A stretch of 64,000 nucleotides of DNA, taken from positions 10,162,858-10,226,857 of the forward strand of contig CM019174.2 in the NCBI GenBank assembly GCA_009739505.2, in the 5' to 3' direction. The notes under the pieces were generated by a model. It was not told where the DNA came from and did no database searches. It saw only the letters and a program-made list of their open reading frames with translations. Positions 31,906 to 42,629 of this stretch are shown one piece after another. Made by a program: the position numbers and the translations under genes. Origin of the DNA: Apolygus lucorum (Eukaryota; Arthropoda; Insecta; Hemiptera; Miridae). How positions within the stretch are numbered: the stretch's first letter is position 1; every line of letters starts with the position of its first letter.

Positions 31906-32408
31906 AAGAAAAATCAAAGTCACTAAAACTGAAATTTTTTGATGAGGGTGAGTTGAGCCAAAATTAGACCATTTTCGCTATTCGCGGGATAGAGGGATGA
32001 TCGTTGATGATGATTACGTTTTTGTTTATCTCCGTAGGCTCTAATGTACTGGGAAACGTCTCACCTTCAATAATGTTTCAAAATTTCGACATTTTAAAGG
32101 CAGAAAAAAGACGTCTAAAGTTAGTTCCACGTCTTTTTGTTCCAAATATTTTCATAGCAGATCTCAGTTTTTCAAAAATTTGCTTCCTGAGGGATGATCT
32201 AGATGGTGGGGAGGGAACATCCAAAAAAAAATATCCGATAATTTATATTTATGGACCATTTAATAGGCTCTAAGCATCGGATTTTGGATAATATAATCAA
32301 TAAACCTTTTTTGATGTTGAATAGCTTTCCGTTTTATGACTTCCTGAACAATGGGGTGTGCGCATGGGTCGGAAAAACTGTTTATTGTTATTTTTTTCTA
32401 AACTAGAC
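31906..32408. other. Non-genic region
   Basis: No gene is supported; an open frame at 32004-32273 on the plus strand has no recognisable motif. Confidence 0.4.
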
Positions 32409-32631
32409 CTCATTCTGAGAAGTTTTACACCAACCGCGATCTTCTAGAGTGAGAAGACCTTTTTCTATGATTTTTCAAAGTTTCGAGTGTTTGTGACGTC
32501 ACAGTGGGCTGGGGGGTCCCGCCCAGGCGGAAGGGGCGCGTGACGTCATGAACATTCGAAATTTTTAAAAATCATAGAAAAAGATCTACTCATCTAAAAA
32601 GAGAACGGCTGGTGTCAAAATCTCAGAATGA
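32409..32631. repeat. Fold-back element with two TGACGTCA palindromes at its centre
   Basis: 32409-32502 is complementary to 32540-32631 with scattered mismatches (TTTTTCTATGATTTTT against AAAAATCATAGAAAAA; TTTTACACCA against TGGTGTCAAAA; TCATTCTGAGA against TCTCAGAATGA). The arms end inwards in TGACGTCA on both sides of a GC-rich 37-base centre (GGGCTGGGGGGTCCCGCCCA). Confidence 0.8.
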
Positions 32632-32679
32632 ACTTTCGATCAAAAATTTAAAAAAAATCAGGCGCATTATGGTTTTGTG

Positions 32680-33022
32680 TCTGTCATGAAATCCTTGTAA
32701 CGGGCAAAACTATACCAAGTTATCGTCCGATTTTGATGAAATTTTTTGAAATTGTAGGGATTGGAGTGTAGATGATCCCCTATGAAAATCATCGCTCCAG
32801 GATCCGTTGCAGTAGCTGTGCTGCACGTGCTAAAACGTGCATTTCTTGTAACATTTTCTAACCGATTTCGATGACATCTTCATGAAATGTACTGGTTGAC
32901 GTGTAGGTGGTCCCCTATGAAGGGAGAGCAAGGAGAGATCGATGTTTCGAGATTAGCTTCAATCCATACAGCCTGGTTACGGATACGAGGAAGCTATCTG
33001 CCACACCCACTTGGCAGCCGTT
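32680..33022 (-). mobile_element. Partial, inverted copy of the GTCTGCCAAG-type MITE
   Basis: Read on the minus strand it gives CTGCCAAGTGGGTGTGGCAG, then GATAGCTTCCTCG, and further on ATTTCATCAAAATCGGACGA and TTGTAACG-related phrases matching 24063-24250. Only one terminal repeat (32981-33020) is present. Confidence 0.65.
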
Positions 33023-33985
33023 TTTCACATTTTCAGTAACCTCGTCCTCGACGACGATTCAAAAAATGAAACAATATTTATTTTGCCCTTCAAACATCCT
33101 ATAAAACAACAAAAACATGCGTCAACCTGATCGGACTGAGCAAGTAAAATATTGAAGGAACGATTTTTATATGAGAATTTCGAAAATTTCTGGTAAACAT
33201 TTGTTAAAAAAATAAAAAATCTGGTACTTTCATGATTAACTACCGTCGTGATCGACGATGGGGGCCTAAAGCTCAATAATAACTCATTAAATTAAAAAAT
33301 AATCCAAACTTGGCCAAAAAGGAACAAAGAAATGGGAGAGTTTTTCACAGCCTTTTCTTAGTTTTTGAACCCACTTCACCCTTCGGTATTCAAACTCAAC
33401 TAAAAACGTAATTTCGAGAGGATAAAACGAGGATTTTTCCAAGGTTTTCCAGGACTCGCCAACCGTGAAATTGCGGTTTGTCGCAGATCTGTTTGACGTC
33501 AGTAACCAGCTCGATACTTCGCCCCCAGAGGGCGCCCACGCCTCCCCCCCGGAATTCCCCTTATTTCGCCACATTGGGATACAACGGGGTTTTTAATGAC
33601 GGTGCGGTCGAAAAGTTCGAGAAATATGGAAGTTTTTGAGGTCATTTTTAATAATGAACCTTCGGTATCGAGGTGTTTTCAACCAACCATCGAAATTAAT
33701 ATTCTACCTTGAACTCGAGAGTCCAAAATAAAACATATTGTTTCGCAAAGCATGCATTCTGAAGGACGTCCCATAAAACAGATAGACGAATCGTTTATTT
33801 TTAATTGCACACAAAACAAAGAAAACTTAATTCAAATCAATTCTTAATTCATAAAAGCAATATGGCGAGGTTATCAAAACGACTACCGGTGATTTGGGTT
33901 TTACATTGCAATTTTCGAATCCCAATGGAAAAGGAGTAGTAGAATTTAAACCTGTGAAACTGTTCAAAACTGTTTCACTCAATGT
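33023..33985. other. Non-genic region with dispersed-repeat scraps
   Basis: A minus-strand open frame of 95 codons (33287-33574) has no motif I recognise. A short R1-like piece (ATAATGAACCTTCGGTATCGA) lies at about 33648-33669. AACATATTGTTTCGCAAAGC with GGACGTCCCAT at 33735-33770 recurs from 6427. Confidence 0.4.
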
Positions 33986-34735
33986 GATTTAGTTGAGCCT
34001 CAAATGTGAACCTTTGGAATCGACCGAGAAAAAAAATGTTAACCTTCCTCAAATCTTCTGTTGGTTCACGTTTCAAGGTACGTAGAATCCGAGAATCGAA
34101 TAAAAAAATCAATACTCGAACAATCAAAATAAAATGAAAACAGTAATATATTGATACAAAAACGCTGCAAATTATTACACAATAGTTTATTATTTTTCTA
34201 TATTGATCACTCGTCTGCAACATGAAGAAAAACATCGATCGCATTTCGGTCAGCTAAAATTTGAACGGAGATTAGACCTCTTTTGCAATTCACACTCGTG
34301 TTTCTGATTTATCGTACGTCCAACCTTTAAATTCTCGTAGGGAGCGAACGGTTTGTCCTACAGAGCTTCGGGTGGTCTCAAAAAATTCTAAAAACTCTAT
34401 AGAATCTTAAATTGAAGGAAAAACAATACCGTTATATCGAAATTTTATGAGTTAGGGCGTTTTCAAAATTTCAAAATTCATTTTTGAACCCTTGGAAGTG
34501 ACTTACATCAACCAAAATCTTCGGGGCACAACTAGACCCCAAATGGAGCCTACATACCAAATTTCATCAAAATCGGTCAATGCTAAGATGGCGTACGGCG
34601 TACGGACGGCCAAATTTGTATTCGATTTTTGGATTCTACGTACCTTGAAACGTAAGCCTTCAAATTTTGAGGGGGTGTTAAAAACAAATTTTTCTTGGAC
34701 GATTCTAAAGGTTTATTATTGAAAAAAATAAAACA
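33986..34735. repeat. Two R1 copies, minus fragment then plus copy
   Basis: 34010-34110 carries the R1 end in minus orientation (TTTGGAATCGACC, GGTTCACGTTTCAAGGTACG, AGAATCGAATAAAA). 34235-34735 is a plus copy starting CGATCGCATTTCGGTCAGC and ending GGTTTATTATTGAAAAAAAT, with the AACGCTGCAAATTATTACAC phrase between them. Confidence 0.8.
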
Positions 34736-35246
34736 ATGTGTGAAACGGAGTTAAAAAGAACGTAGTCAATTTCCCTGAGCGTTAAACATTTAAAGCGACT
34801 TTGACGCTTGGGACATCATCAGTTACAAACAGAGAGCACAGCTTATGTAGTCACAGATGAAAGGGAGCTTGAATCCCAAAGGTGTAGAAAGTGAAAGGCA
34901 TACTCAATCGGATTGAAGCAGATATCATTGAGAGGAGAACTTAATTCCTATTGGCTGAGAGGAGTTTAAGGGTCTGAGAGGATCAAGCAATCAGTGCCAA
35001 TCTAGGCAGACAAAATGGAAGGGAGCTTAAACATAGGTGAGGTTAACATCGTGAAGGGGGAAACCAATTGCAGGAACGGACTGATTAACGATAAAACATG
35101 AGTTATCGGGGAGAGAATTCCTAGACCATTTGAATGAACCTGATTGGTCTCCACCCTGCAGATATGAGATTCTGAATTTAATAATGCCTTAAAACAAAAC
35201 ACAAACGGTGGATACAGCTTTCGTACAAGTACGCAACCACGAGAGA
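34736..35246. other. Non-genic region
   Basis: No gene supported. The segment 34860-35200 contains short inverted words (GGGAGCTTGAATCCCAAAGG, GGGAGCTTAAACATAGG) but no definite structure. Confidence 0.4.
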
Positions 35247-35453
35247 CATTTTATGTCTTATGTTTAATAAATTGAGAGCTTTCCAATGAGTGGTGAACGA
35301 TTTTCGTGGGGTGGAAAATGAGGAAGTTAGTTTTCCCTAGGAACGATTGGTTGTACGTGAAAATCATCAGAAATTTCTGCGTAACGCTCCTCTCGTAACG
35401 CTCCCCGCGTGACGATTTTTCATTTATGTGCCATAGTAAAGACATAAAATGTC
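35247..35453. mobile_element. Small MITE with GACATTTTATGTCTTA ends
   Basis: The left end GACATTTTATGTCTTATG is the inverse of the right end AAAGACATAAAATGTC over 15-16 bases, giving a 207-bp non-coding element. The terminus is itself nearly palindromic. Confidence 0.6.
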
Positions 35454-35454
35454 A

Positions 35455-35640
35455 AAAAATGTTAACCTTCCTCAAATCTTCTGTTGGTTCACGTTTCAAG
35501 GTACGTAGAATCCGAGAATCGAATAAAAATTTTGCTGTCCGTTCCCCGTAGGCGGCACTTTTCCTTCCAATTGGGGTCTAATTGTGCCCCAAAGCTGGTT
35601 GATGTCAGTCACTCCTACGGGTTGAACCATAATAAACCTT
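35455..35640 (-). repeat. R1 fragment, minus orientation
   Basis: It carries TGTTAACCTTCCTC, GGTTCACGTTTCAAGGTACG, CGAATAAAAATTT, and GGGGTCTAATTGTGCCCC, with the middle deleted. Confidence 0.75.
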
Positions 35641-35835
35641 TGTGTAATAATTTGTAGCGGATTTAAATTCATGATCTACGATACCCAACATGGCGAAGTC
35701 TGGCGCCACAGTATAAATACGTCCAAATAATGGACTTATTAATGTAAAAGCCATTTTCTTTGCAGATGAGTGACCTTTACAGAAAAATAATAAAAATTCG
35801 TAGGGTTTATATTATAAACCCTTTTTAAAACCTTA

Positions 35836-36569
35836 TATCGTCGGATTACAAGTGAAATTCACTAAGTCAATTTTTTCAATTTTCGGTTTATTGGCTACTC
35901 CTATGTATTTTTTAACGCCCGATTGATTGGTGACGTTAGTTTTGGGATCCGAGCAACCGTTTCCTCGGAAAAATGCAAAATGGCTTTTCACTAAGTCAAA
36001 ATTAAAAAAAAATATTCAGGAGAAAATCATTAAGTCCTTGCTGTGATGATTATATCAAGACTTAGTGAATTTCTCCAGAGTAATGGTTCATAATGGCAAT
36101 ATTATTGCAATTGAAATGAAATTCACTAAGTCACTTGAATGGATTCATTTCTGATCCAAAAAGTCGAAAATCAGATTTTAAATAAGTTATTTTTAACCAC
36201 ACTCCTTATTAAAATCTTTCTCCTCCCAAATTAATGCGATCAAAATTCAGGGAGAAATTAATAGAAGAATCCTTAAGTCATCACATCTCGAGAGTGAAAA
36301 TCATTAAGTCACTACAGTCAGGTGAAATTCACTAAGTCAGGTCCCTTCGTACGAAAAGAACCTTTTTAAGTTAGGTGTGAATGCGCTAACCAGATGGGGT
36401 TCACATGGAAGTAACTAGACATCATGAAGCAGCTGCACACCAAATTTCAACCCTCTAATCCAATTTCTCCCTAACAAAACGGCTCTCACCACAAACTGAA
36501 TTTTTCAAATTTGATTTTCTCAAAACTATAATATTTGACTTAGTGAGTTTCTCTTGTAAGCCGACGATA
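35836..36569. mobile_element. Non-autonomous TATCGTCG-ended element with CACTAAGTC word array
   Basis: The 734-bp element has terminal inverted repeats of 35 bases (starting TATCGTCGGATTACAAG) with three mismatches. TTA lies on both outer sides (35833-35835, 36570-36572). CACTAAGTC or CATTAAGTC (or the inverse) occurs at about 35860, 35991, 36029, 36060, 36127, 36278, 36302, 36333 and 36538. ATTATAAACCCTTT also flanks both sides (about 35812 and 36575). No coding sequence. The terminus TATCGTCG and the arrayed word layout match the 3572-5545 transposon. Confidence 0.75.
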
Positions 36570-36985
36570 TTACATTATAAACCCTTTCTTCATTATTGCA
36601 CGATTCTTAGTGTCATCAATTCAGATGAAGAAAGCCATAGTTTTTCCATGAAAGGTTTTATTATTAACTTAGTGCAGTGGATCATTCAAACAGTGTCGGT
36701 TACCAGTAAACTACGTGCCACATCCACTTGGAAGTAGAGTTTAAGATGTCCTGCATTTGACGCCAAATGAGCTTTGGTGGCTTCAATGACAAAAACACCT
36801 ACCTCAATATTCGAGAGAGAAATCTCGTACATGCAGCCCATGACGGGGAATAGAACGCGGTGACTCAAGAACTGACGGTTTCAGGCCGCAACTGGCTTCG
36901 ATAGGAAACGATTGACTCAAATAGCGTTAAGGGAATGATTGCTCACAGCTGACGAGGGAAGGAAAGGCGCAACCAGAACAGTCTG
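36570..36985. other. Non-genic region
   Basis: No gene supported. AACTACGTGCCACATCCACTTGG near 36707 is a weak relative of the GTCTGCCAAG-type terminus. Confidence 0.4.
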
Positions 36986-37410
36986 GAAGTCGGTCGGAAA
37001 TGAGGTCCTCGAGCGATTTATCGGTTTGAGGGCACGTGAAGGACTTCCAAACAGGAAATTTTGAGCTGATTCTAGCACTAGTAGGTGTTTCAACATAGAT
37101 ATGGAGCGGTCAAGGGGCCTTTTTCGTCTCAAAAAAGTGCTAACGTCCAAAACGCAAAATTTTCAGTACTAACAAAAACCATTTCAATCAGTACCAGGTA
37201 GAAAATGAGGTCGGAAATGAGGTCCTCAAGCGATTTATCGGTTTGAGGGCACGTGAAGGACTTCCAAACAGGAAATTTTGAGTTGATTTTAGCACTAGTA
37301 GGTGTTTCAACGTGGATATGGAGCGGCCAAGGGTCCTTCTTCGTCTCAAACACGCAAAATTTTCAGTACTTACCAAAACCATTTTAATCAGTACCAGATA
37401 GAAAAACACT
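36986..37410 (+). repeat. Two-copy tandem duplication, about 200-215 bp unit
   Basis: GTCGGAAATGAGGTCCTCGA, TTATCGGTTTGAGGGCACGT, GACTTCCAAACAGGAAATTT, AGCACTAGTAGGTGTTTCAA and TCAGTACCAGGTAGAAAA occur in order at about 36993-37205 and 37209-37405. The second copy has a small deletion after the CTTCGTCTCAAA phrase. Confidence 0.9.
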
Positions 37411-38936
37411 TGAAAATTCATGATAATGTGCATCTAGCCCTGTAAACAAGATTCCTATGTACATTAATTTCCAAATAAATAAGGAAATAACGTGCTAATG
37501 AACAGTTAGTAAGGATATTTTTGTCTTATCTACGCCTCTCTTCATTCAAACCTCTTTAAATCAGCCAACAAAAATACAAATTATCAATTAGAGCGATATG
37601 CTTTCAAAATACAGTTTTCTTTGTATGAGGAAATGGCGTTCTTGCTCATTTCATGCTAAATCCAAGGAAATTCAATCAAAAACGATCAGAACTTGAAATG
37701 TTGCAAATTTAATATTGGAAAAAAGGTTCAACACAAATGGCTTCACTTATAACGTTTTTACTACTAAAATTAAGTTTTCCTGGTACAACTTAACTCTAAC
37801 TGTTCGTTATGATGTTCTTGCTGACATCGTTGCACATTTCATCAACCAAGAAAATTCAACACAATGACGTCCTTACAATGTTCATGGTACTAAAATGTAG
37901 TTTTCCTGGAACACGAAAATTCACTATAATTGTTGGTTATGACGTTCTTGCTGATTTCATGATAAACCATTAGACATGAAACGAGGAAATTCAACACATA
38001 TGACTTCACTTACAACGTAATGACGTTCTAGCTGATTTCAGGCTAAACTCTTTAGATCAACCGAAAAAAAATCAACCAAAAGAACGATCAGAACTTTGAA
38101 TTTTGTTGTAAATTTCATCACCCAGGAAAACTCAAAACAAAAGACTTCATCTAAAACGTTTTGCTGCAAGAATACTGTTTTCATGGTACAGGAACTTCAT
38201 TCTAACTGTTGGTTTTGATGTTCTTGCTGATTTCATGCTAAACCACACAACATGAACCGAAGAAATTCAACAATAAGAACGTTCAGAACAGTTTTTACTA
38301 TTGTAGAAGTTCCTGCCAATTTGGAAAAAATCTTCAAATAAAAATTCACTTGGAACGTTTTTGCTTTTGAGGAAATTAAAGAGTTTTTGCTTCAAGGGAG
38401 CGTTTTGAGGCTTCCAACTGTCTATTTGAATTTTTTGCAAATCAACCAAGGAGAAAATTCACTTCTTAATTTTTTGCTCTTCAAAGAAAATTCAAAGAAA
38501 ATAAAGTAATAATTATGTGTTTAATGAAAACATAAGAAGTCGCCATTTCATTGATCTCTGGAAATTGATTGATTGATTTCGATCGTGCTTGTTAGTGCGT
38601 ACAGGGATTTCCGTCTTACAGTGAATCTTGTCACAAATCTACACCCATTTTATTTCGAATTTTGGACGTCAGAATGCACTAAAACTCGCTCCATGAATGT
38701 AAATTACTAAAATTTCCGGATGAATCCGGTTCGTTTCTCAGGTAGGAAAGGAAACCACTCGAGTCGTGGAGCACCTACTTGACGCGTTGGAGATAAAAAG
38801 AATGGAAGAATTGAAAAGTGAGATTTGGGAAAGGAGAGTTTTTTTCGATGTTCGACCTTCAAGGTTGTTAGTGAAAGAATCAGCACGTGTACAACGAGAT
38901 GTTTCACGTTAGCGAATTAATCGTAATAGTGATTAT
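37411..38936. repeat. Degenerate tandem repeats around 37.6-38.5 kb
   Basis: GTTCTTGCTGATTTCATGCT, AACGTTTTTACTACTAAAAT, TTTTCCTGGTAC and AGAAATTCAACA-like phrases recur irregularly at roughly 120-200-bp spacing between 37620 and 38500. Units are strongly diverged. The flanks 37411-37620 and 38500-38936 hold nothing I can name. Confidence 0.6.
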
Positions 38937-40740
38937 ATGAGTCTGTCTTATCATGTGAGGAAGCTACATTGCCCACCCAACTTGGCGATTTTTCCATTGC
39001 ACTACAAGCTGACAAGGTGAAATCGATAAGAAAACTTACACCAGCGTTTGTGAACGATAAAATCTTCTGGCGGTTATATTCTTTGGTATTCAATCAACTT
39101 TGGGAATTTTCCATAGAGTAGAGATACCCAATTTGCAGTAAGGATGCCGAATGTACTTAGATGTTGCACTGCAAGCGGTAAAATCGCTAAGAGAATCGTA
39201 CACGAGCGTTTGTGAACAATAAAACCTTCTGGTGGTGATATTTTTAGGTAATTAATCAACTTTTCAAATTTTGCACAGAGTAGAGATACCCAATTCAAGA
39301 TAAAGACTTAAGTTTAGCACCACAATCGATGAAATAGTTAAGAAAACATACACCGGCGTCTGTGAACAATAAAACCTTCTGGCGGTATTTTTTTTTGTTG
39401 TATTTAATCTACTTTTGATTTTTTCCACGGAGTAGAGATACCCAATTTGCGATAAGGACGATGTACTCAAGTTTAGCACTACAAGCGGTAAAATCGCTAG
39501 AAAACTTACACAAGCGTTTGTGAACTTCAATGGGTGATATTCCTAGGTATACAATCAACTTTAGAATTTTCCACAGAGTAGAGATACCCAATTTATGATA
39601 AGGACGAATCCACTCAAATTCAGCACCACAACCGGTAAAATAGTCAAGAAAACTTACACTGGCGTTTCTGAACAGTAGAACCTTCTGGCGGAAATATTTG
39701 TTGGTATTTAATCAACTTTTGCACTTTTTCACAGAGTAGAGATACCCACTTTTGTGATAAAGAATTTGCGATAAGGACGAATGTACTCAAGTAGAGAACC
39801 ACAACCGGTAAAATCGCTAAGAGACTGTTCATTTGTAAACTTCTGTGGGTGATATTCGTGGGTATACTATCAACTTTAGAATTTTCCACAGAGTAGAGAT
39901 ACTCAATTTATGATAAGGACGAATCCACTCAAGTTTAGCACCACAACCGGTAAAATAGTCAAGAAAACTTACACTGGCGTTTTTGAACAGTAAAACCTTC
40001 TGGCGGAAATATTTGTTGGTATTTAATCAACTTTTGCACTTTTTCACAGAGTAGAGATACCCACTTTTGTGATAAAGAATTTGCGATAAGGACGAATGTA
40101 CTCAAGTAGAAAACCACAACCGGTAAAATCGCTAAGAGACTGTTCATTTGTAAACTTCTGTGGGTGATATTCGTGGGTATACTATCAACTTTAGAATTTT
40201 CCACAGAGTAGAGATACTCAATTTATGATAAGGACGAATCCACTCAAGTTTAGCACCACAACCGGTAAAATAGTCAAGAAAACTTACACTGGCGTTTTTG
40301 AACAGTAAAACCTGGCGGTAATATTTGTTGGTATTTAATCAACTTTTGAATTTTTTCACAGAGTAGAGATACCCACTTTTGTGATAAAGACTTTGCGATA
40401 AGGACGAATGTGCTAAAGTAGAGAACCACAACCGGTAAAATCGCTAGAAAACTTACACAAGCGTTTATGAACTTTTGTGGGTGATGTTCGTTGGTATTCA
40501 TTAAACTTTAGAATTTTTCATAGAGTAGAGATACCTAATTTATGATAAGGGCGAATGTACTCAAGTTTAGCACCACAACCAGTGAAGCAGTCAAGAAAAC
40601 TTACACCAGCATTAGTGAACAGTAAAACCTTCTGGCGATAATATTTTTTTGCTATTTAACCAACTTTTGATTTTTTCCACGGAGTAGAGATACCCAATTT
40701 GTTGTAAGGATGCCAAATATACTTTATTTTTTAGCACCTC
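38937..40740 (-). repeat. Satellite array 2: about 158-bp monomers, 315-bp dimer
   Basis: About 11 monomers. CAGAGTAGAGATACCC-like starts lie at 39115, 39277, 39429, 39575, 39733, 39890, 40048 and on at similar spacing (146-162 bp). The centre is homogenised as a dimer repeating every 315 bp (39644, 39959, 40274), while outer units are more diverged. On the minus strand every monomer includes a GGTGTAAGTTTTC-type splice-donor-like string. Minus-strand open frames of about 80 codons recur because 315 is a multiple of three, but all end in stops. Confidence 0.9.
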
Positions 40741-41438
40741 ACGACGATTTTCTCTCACACACTTTGGTCAGAAGTGGCGGCGGGGTAACGAAATTTTCCA
40801 CGGGGGATTCCTCACCCCGGTTGGTCTCATTCGATCCATAGTTGAATAACAGAGAAATCATACATCACCTCTCACCTGGCCTTCTAACAGTAGCTCACCT
40901 GTTATATTATAGCTGGAGCTGCACAATAACCGGACTTCTGCTCTCAAGTGAATTCCAATTATTTCTCCTAATGGCCCCGATGGTTATCTTATCTCATAAT
41001 TCCGCTCTTCGTGAAGGTGGAAGTTTCCCTAAGTGGAAACAAAACTGACTTTAATGACCAATTTGCCGGAATAGCGGTTCTCAATTGTGAGAAGTCGAGC
41101 GCGATAGTTCGCTGGATTTCCCTTCCGAGGATATTTTATTAAAATAACGACCGAGTTATCGCAAACCCCTCGTCTGACTGAACCCTTCAACAGAGCTCTG
41201 CGAACCATTTCAATGTTAAATAAAATAAATATCTAAATAATCGAACAATTTTCACGTTTTCCTGAGAACTTCTCCATTGGGCTCTACAGCGTGTCCCAGA
41301 ATGAAGAATCTTTGGCGAGAGGAGTTGCGTGGGATCTGTGGAAAATTCTCTGGTGGTAGGGATGGCAAACCATCAAAATATATCGATCTATTTATATAGA
41401 TAATATCTATATTATAGAGAACCGATAATATTGGTCAA
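40741..41438. other. Non-genic region
   Basis: No gene supported. A hAT-like end TAGGGATGGCAAACCATC at 41357 is followed by AT-rich ATCGAT/TATATC repeats up to 41440, directly before the CAGGGTGTCC-ended element. Confidence 0.45.
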
Positions 41439-41440
41439 TA

Positions 41441-42398
41441 CAGGGTGTCCCAGAAGTTATGGTCCACCCTTTTTATCTCCGTTGTTTTGAGGGGCAGACA
41501 AAAACTTCAAGCGATAACCTGCCTTAATTTTTTACGAGAAATTCAACTATGACACTTTCGCGCATTGCGCACCAGCACAATCGTGCGCAACGCACACCAA
41601 CTTTGTTATTTCAAATGGGAACCCCTATTTTTTATTGCAGATTCGGATTCTACGCAAAATTTCATGAATTTTAGACCCCTCAGCCGAGTTTTTTGGCTGC
41701 GCACAACCCGACCAGTGAGCGCGCAAACATGCGCAACCCCTGGATTGCACCAAAATTGAGATGGAGGTAGACCCCAAATGTGATACATGTTTTTTCATTA
41801 ATTTTCGACGCTGAATCACGTGGTGGTATCCATTTTCGGATTTTACTCAAATTTCTCGAAATGGCGGCTGAAAATAGGTAGTCGAGCCTGTTTTATCGTC
41901 AGAATCTGACTGGCGGAGGGATGACATGTCGATACAAGCTTCAAAGTATCTCATTTGTATTAGGCAACTATCCACTTATTCCAAAGTAGACCATGTAAAC
42001 AAGAAATCAAGGAATAAACCCCTGAATGCATGCTTGCTCTCAAATGATTCAAGTCGCGATTTCTTTGAGTAACCATTTTCAATTACTAATTATTTTTAAA
42101 TTATTACTCGATCCACATTGAGAGTTAAATGACCGATAAATGGTGAGTTTTGATTAGAAAAATTGATTATTCCGGCAATAGTCGCCATAAAATCAAGTTG
42201 AATAATAAAACGGATATCATGCCTTGATTCGGGGTTGAAAAATAGCGCTGAAGCATGTTGCGCGCGATAAAAAAATTCGTTCGAGGGGTGAATTGTTTAT
42301 GAAATTTGACGCAGAATTCGAATTTGCTACAAAAAATGTGGTTCCCATTTAAAATAACAAAGTTGGTGTGCGTTGTGCACAAATTTGCGGACACCCTG
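41441..42398. mobile_element. CAGGGTGTCC-ended Tc1/mariner-type MITE with compound inverted repeats
   Basis: The ends CAGGGTGTCC and GGACACCCTG are flanked by TA (41439-41440, 42399-42400). Inside, 41583-41665 is inverted at 42299-42379. No transposase coding is visible. The CAGGG terminus resembles the 16921-17494 mariner-like element. A separate inverted pair (41672-41880 against 42411-42629) has one arm inside and one outside this element. Confidence 0.6.
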
Positions 42399-42629
42399 TA
42401 TTAAAAACTACTCATTTTTCGGCCGCCGTTTCGAGAAATTCTAGTGAAATCCGAAAATGGATACCACCACGTGATTCAGCGTCGAAAATTAATGAAAAAA
42501 CATGTATCACACTTGGGGTCTACCTCCATCTCAATTTTGGCGCAATACAGGGGTTGCGCATGTTTGCGCGCTCACTGGACGGGTTGTGCGCAACCAAAAA
42601 ACTCGGTTGAGGGGTCTAAAATAGGTAAC
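41672..42629. repeat. About 210-bp inverted repeat overlapping the CAGGGTGTCC element
   Basis: Left arm 41672-41880 (AGACCCCTCAGCCGAGTTTT ... CATGTTTTTTCATTAATTTT ... TTTCTCGAAATGGCGGC) matches the inverse of 42411-42629 at about 90% by eye. It interleaves with the element's own inverted repeat rather than nesting in it, implying successive insertions or a rearrangement. Confidence 0.85.
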
